From positions 1-64,000 of the forward strand of contig JAAEAF010003074.1 in assembly GCA_011037195.1 (NCBI GenBank): 64,000 nt of DNA. Reading direction: 5' to 3'. The notes under the pieces were generated by a model. The model was not told the origin of the DNA. It did not search any database and saw only the letters and a list, made by a program, of their open reading frames with translations. Each line of letters begins with the position of its first letter. Positions within the stretch are counted from its first letter, which is position 1. Shown piece by piece: positions 53,436 through 64,000 of this stretch. This DNA comes from Triatoma infestans (taxonomy: Eukaryota > Arthropoda > Insecta > Hemiptera > Reduviidae). A program made the position numbers and the translations under genes.

Positions 53436-54780
53436 ATTTTTTCTTTTTTTTCCCCTCTTATTTGAAATTTACAAATGTAACCAATTTTACAATAAGTAAA
53501 TAAGCTGATATGATAGATGCAATCATTTAATTGACTTGATCATATAATGGCTATGATGAAGGAGAGAAATGGTTAGGTTTGAATGAACAACTAGATATGG
53601 TTGAACACTGTATAATGTTAAAAGTGACACTGACTGCCCGGACTTTACACTAAAATGGAGTGTAGTAATAGAGTATGGTAGAGTGTTAAAGGGCAAGGTA
53701 AATGACACGTTGTGAGTGGCAAGTGAACTCTGATGTATATCTATCTTCCGTCGCTGTATTTATGCAGTTCTCCCACTCCAGTCCGAGAGAGTGATCCTAT
53801 CATTTTTGTCCCTCTTTCTCTGCTATGGATCCTCTCTTTGGATCCTATTACATCATTCCCTTAGGATCCAAAGAGAGGATACAATGGAAGAAGGGAGAAA
53901 GAAATACAAAGGAGTTTACTCGCCAGTCACAACGTGTCATTTACCTCACCATTTACTACTCTACCATTTTAGTGTAAAGTCCAGGCAGTCAGAGTCACTT
54001 TTAACATTATACAGTGTTCAGCCATATCTAGTTGTTCATTCAACCCAAACCATTTCTCTCCTTCACCATACCAATTATAATCACTAGCTATTTAAAAGGG
54101 CGCGAGGACAACGTCGCTTTGAGCGTCGTTGAGGTATTCCAGGGAGGGAATGTGAGGTGAGAGCTTGGGCTAAAGGATTAGAGTGTGAAAGTAGCTTATT
54201 GTGGAATCTGTTATAAATGTTATTTAGCCTGAGTGTTGACAAAAGGAATATAGAGATCTGTATGGAAGGGGGTAAGGTTGGATACATAGAAAGGACTGTT
54301 AGTAATGTGGCGGAAGATTTTGGATTGGATGGTTTGGATGAGGTTCAGATTAGAACGCTTGGCAGTTCCGTACAGCTTCCAGTCCGTAACTCTATAGTGG
54401 TCTCTTTAAGGAGATGTAAAGGAGGAGTCTTTTGTTGGAGAGCAATAATTTTGAGCATTTACCAAGCAGATTGGAAAGAAGTCTAAAACGTATTTTGACG
54501 TCGGACGTACTTTGAACCGTGTGTGTGAAGGTTCCAGGTCAGCCTCTAGTCCAAGATAGCGTACATAGTCAGCTGGCGGAATGGGTATATCCCATTGAAA
54601 TAAATTGGAGCAAGAATTTTGCGATTTCGTGTAAACACCATATACGTATTTGCATTTACAAATGTTTACTTTAATTTCCCAATTTAAAAGCCAGGACTGG
54701 AGAGATGTGTAAGATGAGATTGAAGAGCACGGAAGGCTTTGACAATAGGATCTTTCCCTGCTTTATTTGAACTTTAAAAA
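53436..54780 (-). pseudogene. Jockey-like LINE 3' part, split by a palindrome
   Basis: The 3' UTR and tail (T-rich at 53441-53460, 'tttgaaatttacaaatgtaa') at 53436-53538 continue, after the insertion 53543-54079, into coding remnants on the minus strand. The remnants end in RRSKRRCPRALLNS, with upstream fragments matching the NLTLHNDLNI..FVN region of 45416-46458. Many frameshifts. Related to the subfamily at 27604 and 45227. Confidence 0.65.
53543..54079. mobile_element. 537-bp foldback: two TATAAT-family units joined tail to tail
   Basis: Forward unit 53543-53855 (TATAATGGCTATG ... GGATCCTATTACA) and inverted unit 53866-54079 (TAGGATCC ... CCAATTATA) are separated by ~10 bp. ATCA lies on each side (53539-53542 and 54080-54083). 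The outer ends here are TATAAT, the opposite of the palindrome at 35013, whose outer ends are TGTAATAG. Confidence 0.7.
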
Positions 54781-55009
54781 CTTTTTCTGTCTAAAAACTT
54801 AAAAAAGATTAGACTGTATAAAATTAGGTGTGAGAAGTGTGAAGTAAATGGAAGAGATATTAATAACTGTCTTGTAGCGGAGAGTGGTGGGTAATCTTAC
54901 AAGTGCAGTATCTGGTTTCATAATATAATGGGGGAACTATAGAGGCGCTGAAATATAGTTTTTTTTGTTTTTTTTTTTTTTTTTTTTTTTGGTGCTTCAG
55001 TATCTGAGG
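54781..55009. other. Spacer ending in a T-rich tract
   Basis: No gene was recognised. A broken T run at 54960-54990 abuts the SINE. Confidence 0.35.
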
Positions 55010-55150
55010 TCATTGGGGCTTGGAGCCATCTGACAGTGTACTCTCGTTACAGACAACACTGTCTTGGTCCCTAGGAAGAAAAAAAAAAATCTAAGGGTAG
55101 CATTGGACTCGAACCCGGGATCTCTGCAAAGAAGCTAATCCTTCTTTGTC
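55010..55150 (-). repeat. tRNA-derived SINE, copy 7 (short)
   Basis: B box as complement of 'ctcgaacccgggatct', body 'ctaggaagaa...ctaagggtagcattgg' and 'gtactctcgttacagacaac'. The tRNA head is mostly lost, and an internal segment is deleted. Confidence 0.7.
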
Positions 55151-56100
55151 AATCATAGTTCTTTATTCTTACCTATATGATACAATGTTTTAAGTTATTT
55201 TCATATTTAACTTAGCCATTATCACATCATTAAAAAAAAAATAATAATATACTATCCACTCTATGAATTTTTAGATAATTACTAGGCCATTACCAAATTA
55301 ATTTAGTGTGTTTCAATTATCGGTTTTACTGAAATGACCTTTTTGTGTTTATTTGAAAATTTATAGCATTAGTTTAGTAGTTTAGTAATCATTATGATGT
55401 AGTGTGAAATACTTTGAAATTAATTGAGGTCAATAAAAGACATTAAATGACTATAATCCCTTTTTTTTTCATCTTTTATATTATTTTATATTATACGAGT
55501 ATAAATTGTAGCCTGAATATTAGGTTAATCAGTAAAAACTTTGTTGATAAAAAAAGTTCATGCTTAAAATAGCTTTTTACGTAAAAGTTGTTTACAAAAA
55601 GTGTAGGCCAATATAACTTCGTCATATCTATCTAAACGGATTTAACAAAGTTGCCGAAACACTTTTTTATTTCATTTTGGATCACATTTTTCTTGGTATC
55701 ATTTCTGCATTGTTATGGAAATTTCTCTTCTTGTTATTTAAAGTATGAATTTTTTCTACAATAGTTGAATAATGTGGCAATTATTCCTCTAAAATTAGTG
55801 CCTGAAGTTGTACTTTTAATCTATAGAGATTCAAAGAGTTGTCACTTTTCAGTTTATACTTTTAATCACAAGTGAGAAAAAAACCATTACTTTTTCTCAC
55901 AAGTGACATAAAGTAAATATTATTCAACATTAAATAGCAGGACATCTAATACAATACGGGATAATAAACAAGAATATATTAAAAATCAAATCCCAAATAG
56001 TCACGGATTTCAGGTTACACTAAAAGAGAACAGGTTGTATAGAGAAGGATTATTTGTCTTGAATTAAAAGTACATTTTCAGTATTTTTTGCACGTTTTCG
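55151..56100. other. AT-rich spacer
   Basis: No gene or repeat was recognised. Confidence 0.4.
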
Positions 56101-56109
56101 TATTTTTTT

Positions 56110-56480
56110 TTTTTTACATTCTGCTACTCCTAATAAGAGATAGTATTACGACTTTGTCAAATTTGCGAATAGTTTTCAACGGCAATACATCATGATCTTG
56201 AGTACGAAAAAGCTTCTTTTTTTTAGCGAATACTTTGTGAATAAAATATTTCAAAAAAAAAAAAAATGAAAATTCACAGGCAGTTCAAACTTGTTATCCG
56301 TTTAAATATTACCACCGCATCTGACACCAAGATTTTGGGCAAAATCCATAAACCGAAAGTGCGACTTTACTGAATATTTTTCGGAATTTTTCAAGAAAAC
56401 GGCCACTCCACAATTTTCTTTAAACTTTATATACTATCTACACATATAAACGCCCTATCACTTTTATTTGCAACATTTTT
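56110..56480 (-). repeat. Divergent Helentron-like copy
   Basis: Plus strand: 'ctgctactcctaataagaga' (hairpin end, altered), 'agttttcaacggcaat', 'agcgaatactttg', 'ttatccgtttaaatatta', 'aaccgaaagtgcga', 'caagaaaacggccactcc'. Family order is kept at low identity, and the far end is missing. Confidence 0.5.
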
Positions 56481-56509
56481 AAATTGTAGTATACTGGGCT
56501 AGAATAAAA

Positions 56510-56830
56510 TCACTTCTCTAACTGCCAAGGTTGGTATGTAGGTACTTATGGTAGGAACGTACCATGTAAGAGCCCTCCAATTTATGCGAGCTAATAAGGT
56601 CGTCCTTCATTCTCATGGACTCCTTTATCCTTTCCTTTCTTACACATTGTGCTTTTTTAGGATGATCGTTCAGATCTCCGCCAGCAATCCATTTCGACAG
56701 ATCTCAGCTTCTTAGCCTGCATTAGGGACGACGGTCCATGTCTCACTTCCATATAACAGTTATACTCTCCCTTTATGGACAAGTATATCTATTTTTTCTC
56801 CGCTCAGTTGATAAATAGGGGTTAACAAAC
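56510..56830 (-). pseudogene. RTE-like LINE fragment
   Basis: Minus-strand translation in shifting frames: YGSETW-like LLYGSETWTVVPNAG near 56740, EMDCWRRS near 56700, and VRKERIKESMRMKDDLIS near 56600, followed by a degraded WYGHV-type motif. This order (YGxExW, CWRR, RxERI, WYGHV) is the post-thumb region of RTE-like LINEs. No open frame survives. Confidence 0.6.
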
Positions 56831-58208
56831 ACTAAGTTTAACATACGCATGGCTTTGCGTCAATATTAGATGCGGAAAAAAAAATCTAATTTATAATATT
56901 AAAATATATAATCCAAACAAATATTCTTGATTAACAAAAAAAAAACCTCACAGTTCCTCTCTTTGTTTCCAAAGCCAAAATCTATAATATTTAAATACAG
57001 TCATGTATCCAAAATTCATACAGACCTGTATTTGGGGTTTACAGTAACTTTCATAGATTTTTTTTTATCCACCATGGATAATCAAATTGCCCAAAAGCTT
57101 GCATCTCAACTAAACATTTTAATCTTCCATATTAATGGCTAAAATAACAGTGACCTTATTACCTACTTAGTGAAATAAAGTTGTCCTAATGAATGATTTC
57201 TCTACTCTATTTCTTTTATTTATTCATTTAAATACGATTTACTGTCCATATATTGAATACTGTACATATATACCATATTAAAGAGAAATTCAGAATTATT
57301 GTCAATAACTTGAGAAATTTTTTTATAAGCTCTGGAAGAGCTCAAATACTTATTTAAAAGTATCTATTTTTGGCCCTTTAGATTGATATTTTAAAGTTCC
57401 TTTTTCCTATCGTTTAAAACCGAGCTTTTAAATTTGTTTTCCTATAAAGCATGTCTCTGGATCTATGTCATTATTTGTATTTAATTTAAGAATAGATGAT
57501 AAATACCTTGCTGTCCCGTTAAAGCTGCACTATCTGTTAACCATTTCGGCGGAGCTACCACTGTAAATAATCATGGTGTTACCAATTTGAAATGATTAAC
57601 ACTCTTTATTTTTTAGGCAGTAAATTTTTCTAAATGGAAAACTGTATGTTTCTTATAAAATAATCTTCAGCAACGCCGCTGAAAGGATTATGACGCTGTT
57701 TTCTTTGTTTTCTTTTTAGGGTAATCCGTTATTCGCGGTTAATATTGATTAAAGTCTATAAATAAAGCTGAGCACACAATTTGTACAGTTATTAACTAGT
57801 ATGATGGTTTTGTCACAATCAGTAGCTTTCTACGCCAAGCCCTTATTTACTAGACTAGTCACACAATTATAGGGGCATTGCTCTGCCCAAGCTTACCTAC
57901 CCCATAGGATTTCTAACAAGGCGAGCTTAACAAAAAACACCAGAAGTGTAATTCTATCTTGAGTTTATGTGTTGGCAACACAAATCTCTCGCGTGCTCTC
58001 TTTCTCAGTACTCTACATTATGTCCTTTAATTGTAAAATGATATGTTAATATTTAATTACAGTGCAGTACAAGTTAGTTTCTTAGTTTATAATACTATCC
58101 TTTTCCTCCTACCAAAATGTATTTCCTATTTAATAAAAAAATTGGGAATTTTCTACGCAACAATTGTGCTGTACAAATTTAATTAGTAGGAACATCAATT
58201 TTAGGTAC
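56831..58208. other. Spacer without recognised features
   Basis: A+T-rich. No gene was recognised; 57840-57960 is slightly GC-richer. 58157-58208 is the stretch that recurs inside the array that follows. Confidence 0.4.
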
Positions 58209-59315
58209 TATAATTGGGTTGTTGAGGAGAGAAATTAGGTTTGAGATATTCTGACACTAATATAATGTAGCTAACTTTACACTAACTGCACTGGACTTTA
58301 TAATGAAAATGATAGAATGAATGGTGAGAGTAGAGATATGACACGATGCGATGTACAGTTGTATGGTTGTATCTGATAGATATCCTCTAGATAGATTCCC
58401 ACTGGCTTAAATACACAAGTTCACCTACTGTAGCCTGCTTAAGTCAGAGAGTAGTCTCCGTTAACCAGAGAGGGCCACTCTTCTCATTGCTGTGGTTGCA
58501 TTATTTTTGCAGTAATATAATGGGGTTGTTGAGAAGAGAAATTAGGTTTGATTAAATGAACGAGATATGCTGACACTAATATAATGTAGCTAGGTTTACA
58601 CTAACTGCACTGGACTTTATAATCAAAATGATAAAATGAATGGTGAGAGTAGAGATATGACACGATGCGATGTACAGTTGTATGGTTGTATCTGATAGAT
58701 ATCAATTGTGCTGTACAAATTTAATTAGTAGGAACATCAATTTTAGGTACTATATAATTGGGTTGTTGAGGAGAGAAATTAGGTTTGATTAAATGAACAA
58801 GATATTCTGACACTAATATAATGTAGCTAACTTTACAATAACTGCACTGGACTTTATAATGAAAATGATAGAATGAATGGTGAGAGTAGAGATATGACAA
58901 GATGCGATGTACAGTTGTATGGTTGTATCTGATAGATATCAATTGTGCTGTACAAATTTAATTAGTAGGAACATCAATTTTAGGTACTATATAATTGGGT
59001 TGTTGAGGAGAGAAATTAGGTTTGATTAAATGAACAAGATATTCTGACACTAATATAATGTAGCTAACTTTACAATAACTGCACTGGACTTTATAATGAA
59101 AATGATAGAATGAATGGTGAGAGTAGAGATATGACAAGATGCGATGTACAGTTGTATGGTTGTATCTGATAGATATCCTCTAGATAGATTCCCACTTGCT
59201 TAAATACACAAGTTCTCCCACTGTAGCCTGCCTAAGTCAGAGAGTAGTCTCCGTTAACCAGAGAGGGCCTCTCTTCTCACTGCTGTGGTTGCATTATCTT
59301 TGCGGTACTATTATA
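58209..59315. repeat. Complex tandem array of TATAAT-family units
   Basis: Outer ends TATAATTGGG (58209) and ACTATTATA (59315), with GTAC on each side (58205-58208, 59316-59319). A complete unit (58209-~58511) is followed by partial units. Two exact-length 237-bp repeats occupy 58694-58930 and 58931-59167, and each contains ~48 bp ('aattgtgctgtacaaattta'...) that also lies outside the array at 58161-58208. On the minus strand a complete unit has a TATTTAAG TATA-like box, consistent with an LTR. Confidence 0.7.
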
Positions 59316-59624
59316 GTACTATAACTTTTTCTATATCAAGGAAAAGGATTGTGAGATTCGGTCTTTTATTTCTTTTATTTTCTAAATTTATACATATGTT
59401 TTTAAATTTGTTATGTTTTGAAGATTATTTAACAGTTTTTTTTTTTTTGTTTTTTTTTTTATGCGTTGAAAAAGATAATATATTTTTCGAAACGTTCGCA
59501 AGAATTTAAGTTATTTTTTTTTAATTTTTTGAAAAAGACCGAATCTCACAAATCCTTTTCCTTCATTATAAGAATGGCCGAGAAGAATCTTCCAATTTTT
59601 CTATTATAACCTAGAACTGATAAT

Positions 59625-60400
59625 TAATAAATCTGTTGTGAAACACTCGTACGACTTTTTCTTACTGCTGTTAATTATAATTATCTATAAAATGATAAAT
59701 TTTTCTTTAAACTACTAATTTTACTCATTTGTTCTATCCAAAATTATAGAGGTGTTAGGGGGGAGGAGGGTCATTGAATCAGCACCATATAAATTTGTAA
59801 TTTAACGCCACAAAAATTACTCAGAACTACCTAAAAATCAAAGTTTTCGGAAAAATGATAGATTTGTATCATGTGCAAGTTAGTATTCATAGTTTAAAGG
59901 AAATTAGTTATAGTTCTTTTCGTAAATATTCTAAAACCTATTTTATAAAGTTACATGTCCGGTTAACAGATTTTCTTCAAATTTGGAATTGTAGTGTGCT
60001 TCTAATATACAGGTGGAAAAATTATATTTTGTATTGAAATGGTACTTTACAAGAAAGCTTTCCCAGAAACCCATAAAATATCAATTTCACCTGGGAAAGT
60101 GTTTCAAACACAAGTGATAAGTACTTACTTGTATAGATAATATACGAAGTTTAAGCAAAAATTTATGATAAACTAAAGAAAAAAACCTTAATAAATTCCC
60201 GATTTTCGGACGATGGATGGATTTTTTTGGCCCCAAAACCTTTGGGTCAAATGCTGTCAGTGATAGTACCTAGACGGGAATACCAAGTTATTTTTTATTC
60301 ATACAGACCACGAATACATATGCTAATAACATTTTATTCGTACTCTCTGATCTCAAAACATTTATTTTTCTAAAAACAATATAGATAAAACAGATGTGTA
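59625..60400 (+). repeat. Divergent Helentron-like copy, nearly full length
   Basis: Begins 'aatctgttgtgaaacactcg' and 'cgactttttcttactgctg', with a G-rich instead of C-rich motif at ~59756-59772. It passes 'agatttgtatcatgtgcaag', 'atgtccggttaacagattt' and 'tgtttcaaacacaagtgat', then loses its end. The subfamily resembles 15220 and 24525. Confidence 0.5.
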
Positions 60401-60416
60401 AACAATAATAAATATA

Positions 60417-61694
60417 CGAGGGTGGTTTGAAAAGTTCTCGGAATCACCGCTAGATGTCAGTGCTAGAGCAACGAGATTCCCGCGCAATATCACACATCCT
60501 TTGTGAGTGAACACGTGGCGCGTCAGTGCTCTTGCTGCAGGAGACTGGTAGTGACGACTCTTTGTTGTTCCCGCGTAGTGATTTGTGACAATGGAAAAAA
60601 CTGAGATTCGAGCAGTGATTATATACTTTGTAAAGAAAGGTATGAATGCAAAGGAAATTCATGCCGACTTTCAGAACACACTGGGGGACTCTGCTCCTTC
60701 ATATTCAACTTTTGCCAAGTGGACCAGCGAGTAAATTTGGTCGGGAGAGCTTAGATGATGATCCGAGTAGTGGACGGCCAAAAAGTGCTACGACCCCAGA
60801 ATTTATCGCAAAAGTGCATAAAATGATCATGGAGGATCGTCGACTGAAAGTGCGAGAGATTGCTGAAGCTATAGGGATGTCATCTGAACGGGTATATCAC
60901 ATTTTAACCGAAGAATTAGGAATGAAAAAATTATCGGCAAGATGGGTGCCGCGGCTCTTGACATTGGACCATAAACGCACCAGATTGGAAATGTCCGAAC
61001 AAAGTCTGGCCCGTTTTCACCAACAAGATTTTTTGCGCCGGTTTGTGATTACAGATGAAACTTGGGTCCACTACTATACCCCAGAGACAAACAGCAGTCA
61101 AAGCAGTGGAAACATGCTGATTCATCACTACCAAGAAAGCAAAGGCAGTACGTTCGGCCGGAAAGGTCATGGCCTCAGTTTTCTGGGATCAAAAGGCATT
61201 CTGCTGATAGATTATCTTCCTACTGGCCAAACAATTACGGGGCAATACTATGCAAACCTCCTAGACCAACTACAGGAAAAGATACGCGAAAAAAGGCTGG
61301 TTTGGCAAGGAAGAAAGTCATCTTTCATCAGGACAACGCCCGCCCGCACACAAGTGTTATTGCCATGGCAAAACTTCATGAACTGAGGTACGAATTGTTG
61401 CCACATCCACCTTATTCACCTGATTTGGCACCATCAGACTTTCATCTCTTCCCCAAGCTGAAAATTTTCCTCGGTGGACGGAGATTTCCTACAACGGAAG
61501 AACTGACAGCCGAATTGGAGAGGTACTTTGCAGGCCTGGAGGAATCTCATTTTCGAGATGGGATAAAGGCATTGGAACATCGCAGGACCAAATGCATTAT
61601 TCTACAGGGAGACTATGTTGAAAAATAAAAGCAGTTCCACCGAGGTAAGACACTTCTTTCTAGTACATTCCGAGAACTTTTCAAACCACCCTCG
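60417..61694 (+). mobile_element. Full-length mariner element, frameshifted
   Basis: Terminal inverted repeats of ~28 bp (CGAGGGTGGTTTGAAAAGTT ... and its complement) with TA on each side (60415-60416, 61695-61696). Its length of 1278 bp is normal for mariner. The coding region covers 60591-61628. Confidence 0.9.
60591..61628 (+). pseudogene. Mariner D,D34D transposase, several frameshifts
   Basis: Starts at ATG 60591 (MEKTEIRAVIIYFVKKG). It contains both helix-turn-helix regions (GMNAKEIHADFQNTLGDSA; RRLKVREIAEAIGMSSERVY) and the linker GRPKSATTPEF. Catalytic motifs follow: ITDETW (first Asp, ~61051), HQDNARPH (second, ~61328) and YSPDLAPSD (third, 34 residues later). It ends CIILQGDYVEK. 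Frame changes near 60730, 61088, 61150-61180 and 61300 mean no single frame spans the gene. All catalytic Asps are retained, so inactivation is through indels only. Confidence 0.85.
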
Positions 61695-61939
61695 TATATA
61701 CAGAACATAATTTGTTTACAGAAAAAGAGGTGGCAAAGCTTCATTTAATAATGTTTTTAAATATGACAATTTTTCTGAGAAAAGTTCAAATTATATTATT
61801 GATGTGTGCATTCCATTCCCGGCATATTCTTGACAGAATGTTCATGTGAAAAAAATAGGTTTCTACTATGATGAGGAACTGCTAACATATAGGAATGTCT
61901 TAAGTGGATGGGAGATACATGGAAGGGAATATCAGTCAG

Positions 61940-62420
61940 AAGTTCAGAACATTCGTTGTATTATTGATTAGTTTATAAAGGAATAACAGATAAATCTTCA
62001 GTCTCCTTATTTCTGAGGAATCAATGTCTAATTTAACGTCGTGAGGGAACTTGCTTATGTAATATTTGACAAATCACCCTTTTATAGATTCCAGTCTATC
62101 AACGTCGCTCTTTCTATAATGGGTTCCACACCAGTGAACCATATTCTAAAATACTTCTAGCATATGACGTATAGACCGCCAAAATTGCTTTAGAGTCTTC
62201 GAGCTCTCTTGTTTTCCGGATCACAAACCCCAGCATCCTGGAAGCTCTTTTGCAGGTTTTGTCAAAGTGAGTTGCATATGTAAGGTTAGCCCCTTAGTTT
62301 GATTCCTAGGTCGCTAATGTTTTTGACGCAATCCAGGAGATTACCCTGAATGGTGTAGAAGAAATCCACATTACTCCTTTTCCTAGAAAAATCGAAATGA
62401 CATGACATTTATTGATGCTC
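61940..62420 (-). pseudogene. LINE reverse-transcriptase C-terminal fragment (a further type)
   Basis: Minus strand: FYTIQGNLLDCVKNISDLG, then FDKTCKRASRMLGFVIRKTR and AVYTSYARSILEYGSLVWNP, the thumb region found in I/CR1/Jockey-type LINEs (LG, kkaskrLGfi.r, YxSxVRSxLEYxSxVWxP). The copy then decays in shifting frames to ~61940. It is a different lineage from the Jockey- and RTE-like copies elsewhere in this window. Confidence 0.7.
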
Positions 62421-62809
62421 CTTTTCATATTAAATAAAAAAAACAAAACAAAAAAAAAATACAAAGAATAATTCGAAATGAAAAGAATGATGGTTTCGAG
62501 AGATAAGAATGGTGAACTGACTTTTATAATGGACAGAGTTTTTATTGGAGCAACACAGCTCTAATTTCAATACCTCTACACACTATCATTATATCATCAT
62601 CAACATTATATCATTGTAACATTATATTAATATCATTATGTATCATTATATATACAGCATTGCTCTTCAAATGGACAAATATCTCTCTGCAGCTGTTACA
62701 ACTTTGAAAGATAATATTTAGTCTTTGAATTATCATATCCAGTTTCTTTTTTTTTTTCAACATTGAGACTTTCAAAACCAGAATTTCGATTTAACTACTG
62801 AAACTTGTA
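62421..62809. other. AT-rich spacer with ATTAT/ATCAT repeats
   Basis: No gene was recognised. An irregular (ATTATATCAT)-like tract lies at 62584-62655. Confidence 0.4.
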
Positions 62810-63300
62810 GAGATTAGATTAGATTGACCAACGTGGAGGGCGAGCCTCATTTGACTGCCACCTGCATTAAAAAGTCTATTGTGGATCACCTAAAATCATA
62901 GCACATTCTTCAGCTTTGCCCTCTTAATCACACCTCTAGCAAAGCTGAAAGTGGCTCCGTCATGAAAGCTAGTAGCTTCAGGATTGCTTGTCTCCAGTTG
63001 GAAAAACCTTACCCTCATCTCTCCTCCACTCAACCTCCCTTTTTGGAAAAAAACGGTGGTGCCGGGGTTTCCTCCTCGGTTCTGTAGAATCGGAAAATCC
63101 TGTAATTGGTGCGTCTGCCTATTAGTAGGGCCAATTTTAGCCTTATATCCCTTCGGCTATGGCTCAGTAGATCCCTGGTAAACTTAGGTAGATGTCATTT
63201 AATAAAGTATTTAGCCTGGCCCTGCCTTGATGTTCTTTCCCACCATTGCAGATGCTGGTCTTCTATCCATTCCTTGATAGAAGTTGAATCAGGCTCCTGG
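62810..63300 (-). pseudogene. RNase H-bearing LINE, post-RNase H fragment
   Basis: Minus strand: IKEWIEDQHLQWWERTSRQG followed by QAKYFI (W..xGxxQAKxFI, the linker after RNase H), then RRDIRLKLALLIGRRTN and RTEEETP, corresponding to RIRILTGFLTGHCRLRGHL...ETEETP of 23287-24103. Cysteines of the knuckle are lost. Stops interrupt it. Assignment by motif order only. Confidence 0.5.
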
Positions 63301-63345
63301 GAATTGAAACTTAATAATATATACACTTTTAAGTGAACATAATGT

Positions 63346-64000
63346 AAAAATCTGGTGTGAAACACTCACACAACTTTCTCTTACTCCAGTTCTCAAAATG
63401 ATAATTGACAAATTTTATAGTTTGTGTACCAAATTTAATGAAATTCGTCGAAAACTGAAAAAACTGTTCAGTAAAAGCGCACTTCCGGTTTACTAATTTC
63501 TTGAAACTCGGAATTTCAGCCATCTATTTATTTCTAACTAATATGTCGGATGATAGAATTGTATAATGAACTAGGATAGCACTTTGATGAAAATCTAACC
63601 CCCCCCTCCCCTAAAAGTGCTCTTAAAAGAAATTTCCCAGAGAAATGTTTTAGATAAAAGTTGTAGATCTTTGCATGTTTAGTTTATATACGAAGTTTCA
63701 AAAAAATCGTCGGAGCCATTTTTGAGAAAATTGCGAAAAAGTGAATAAATCATTTAGTAAAGTGGTAAAGTAAACGCACTTCCGGTTATCCGATTTTTTT
63801 CAAACTCGGAATTTCAACAACATATTTAATTCTAATTAACATTATTTAGATGCAGAATTGTCTAATAAACTGAAATAGCACTTTAGATGGAAACCTAACC
63901 ACACCCTTCCCCCAAAAGTGCCCTTCAATGCATTTTCCCGGAGAAATGTTTCTAATAAAAGTTGTAGTAACTTTGTATGTGTGGTTGATGTTTAAAGTTT
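63346..64000 (+). mobile_element. Helentron-like element, copy 8 (cut by the window end)
   Basis: A run, 'tctggtgtgaaacactcaca' (63351), one full core unit (C-rich motif 63598-63614) and most of a second (63896-63912). The microsatellite and hairpin end would lie beyond 64000. Confidence 0.65.

Noticed and set aside
58694..59167. Satellite or CRISPR-like array
   Set aside because: Only two 237-bp units, without short direct repeats and unique spacers; explained by local duplication of an LTR-like unit with flank.

Overview
This window looks like a transposon-dominated stretch of an AT-rich animal genome, most likely an arthropod and probably an insect. The evidence is the mix of several distinct mariner copies, Jockey-, RTE- and RNase H-bearing non-LTR retrotransposons (LINEs), a tRNA-derived SINE family with a Pol III A box and B box, a hAT element, a pogo/Tigger-like element, and many copies of a microsatellite-bearing repeat that resembles Helentron-derived elements. 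I found no bacterial operons, rRNA, CRISPR array or plausible intact multi-exon host gene. One 141-bp terminal-exon candidate (52243-52383, minus strand) is the only stretch that looks like host coding sequence.

Layout. 1-5000: a decayed Jockey-like LINE, a 280-360 bp direct repeat pair, a SINE, and a tandem LTR-like insertion (4077-4638). 5982-7216: a Tigger-like element with matching ends and a TA target duplication. 8019-8743: a long inverted-repeat element whose arms carry a hammerhead-ribozyme-like motif. 10672-17493: three copies of the dominant Helentron-like repeat and SINEs. 18632-24199: Jockey-like, RTE-like and RNase H-bearing LINE copies, two of them with recognisable target-site duplications. 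25487-26215: a tandem duplication carrying two SINEs. 27604-33799: an RTE-like LINE split by one arm of a ~700 bp inverted duplication; the other arm has acquired the hammerhead-bearing insertion and adjoins a mariner. 34947-35940: a Helentron-like copy split by a near-perfect palindrome. 37779-38360: a collapsed LTR retrotransposon. 39786-41196: a hAT element with an open 3' transposase reading frame. 41698-44115: two more Helentron-like copies with a SINE between them. 45227-48345: Jockey-like and RNase H LINE copies. 49890-51547: two mariner remnants. 53436-54780: a Jockey-like LINE split by another palindrome. 58209-59315: a complex tandem array. 60417-61694: a full-length but frameshifted mariner. 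The window ends inside another Helentron-like copy.

Nothing here works as a pathway. The window is a record of nested insertions: 4-bp, 8-bp, 10-bp, 14-bp and 15-bp target duplications and two internal empty-site comparisons allow the relative order of several events to be read from the sequence alone. The most unusual signals are (1) the hammerhead-like fold in inverted arms, (2) an LTR-like family found both in tandem and in two opposite palindromic forms with 4-bp target duplications, and (3) a G-run motif retained in almost every unit of the dominant repeat. All family names come from reading motifs by eye; no database search was possible.
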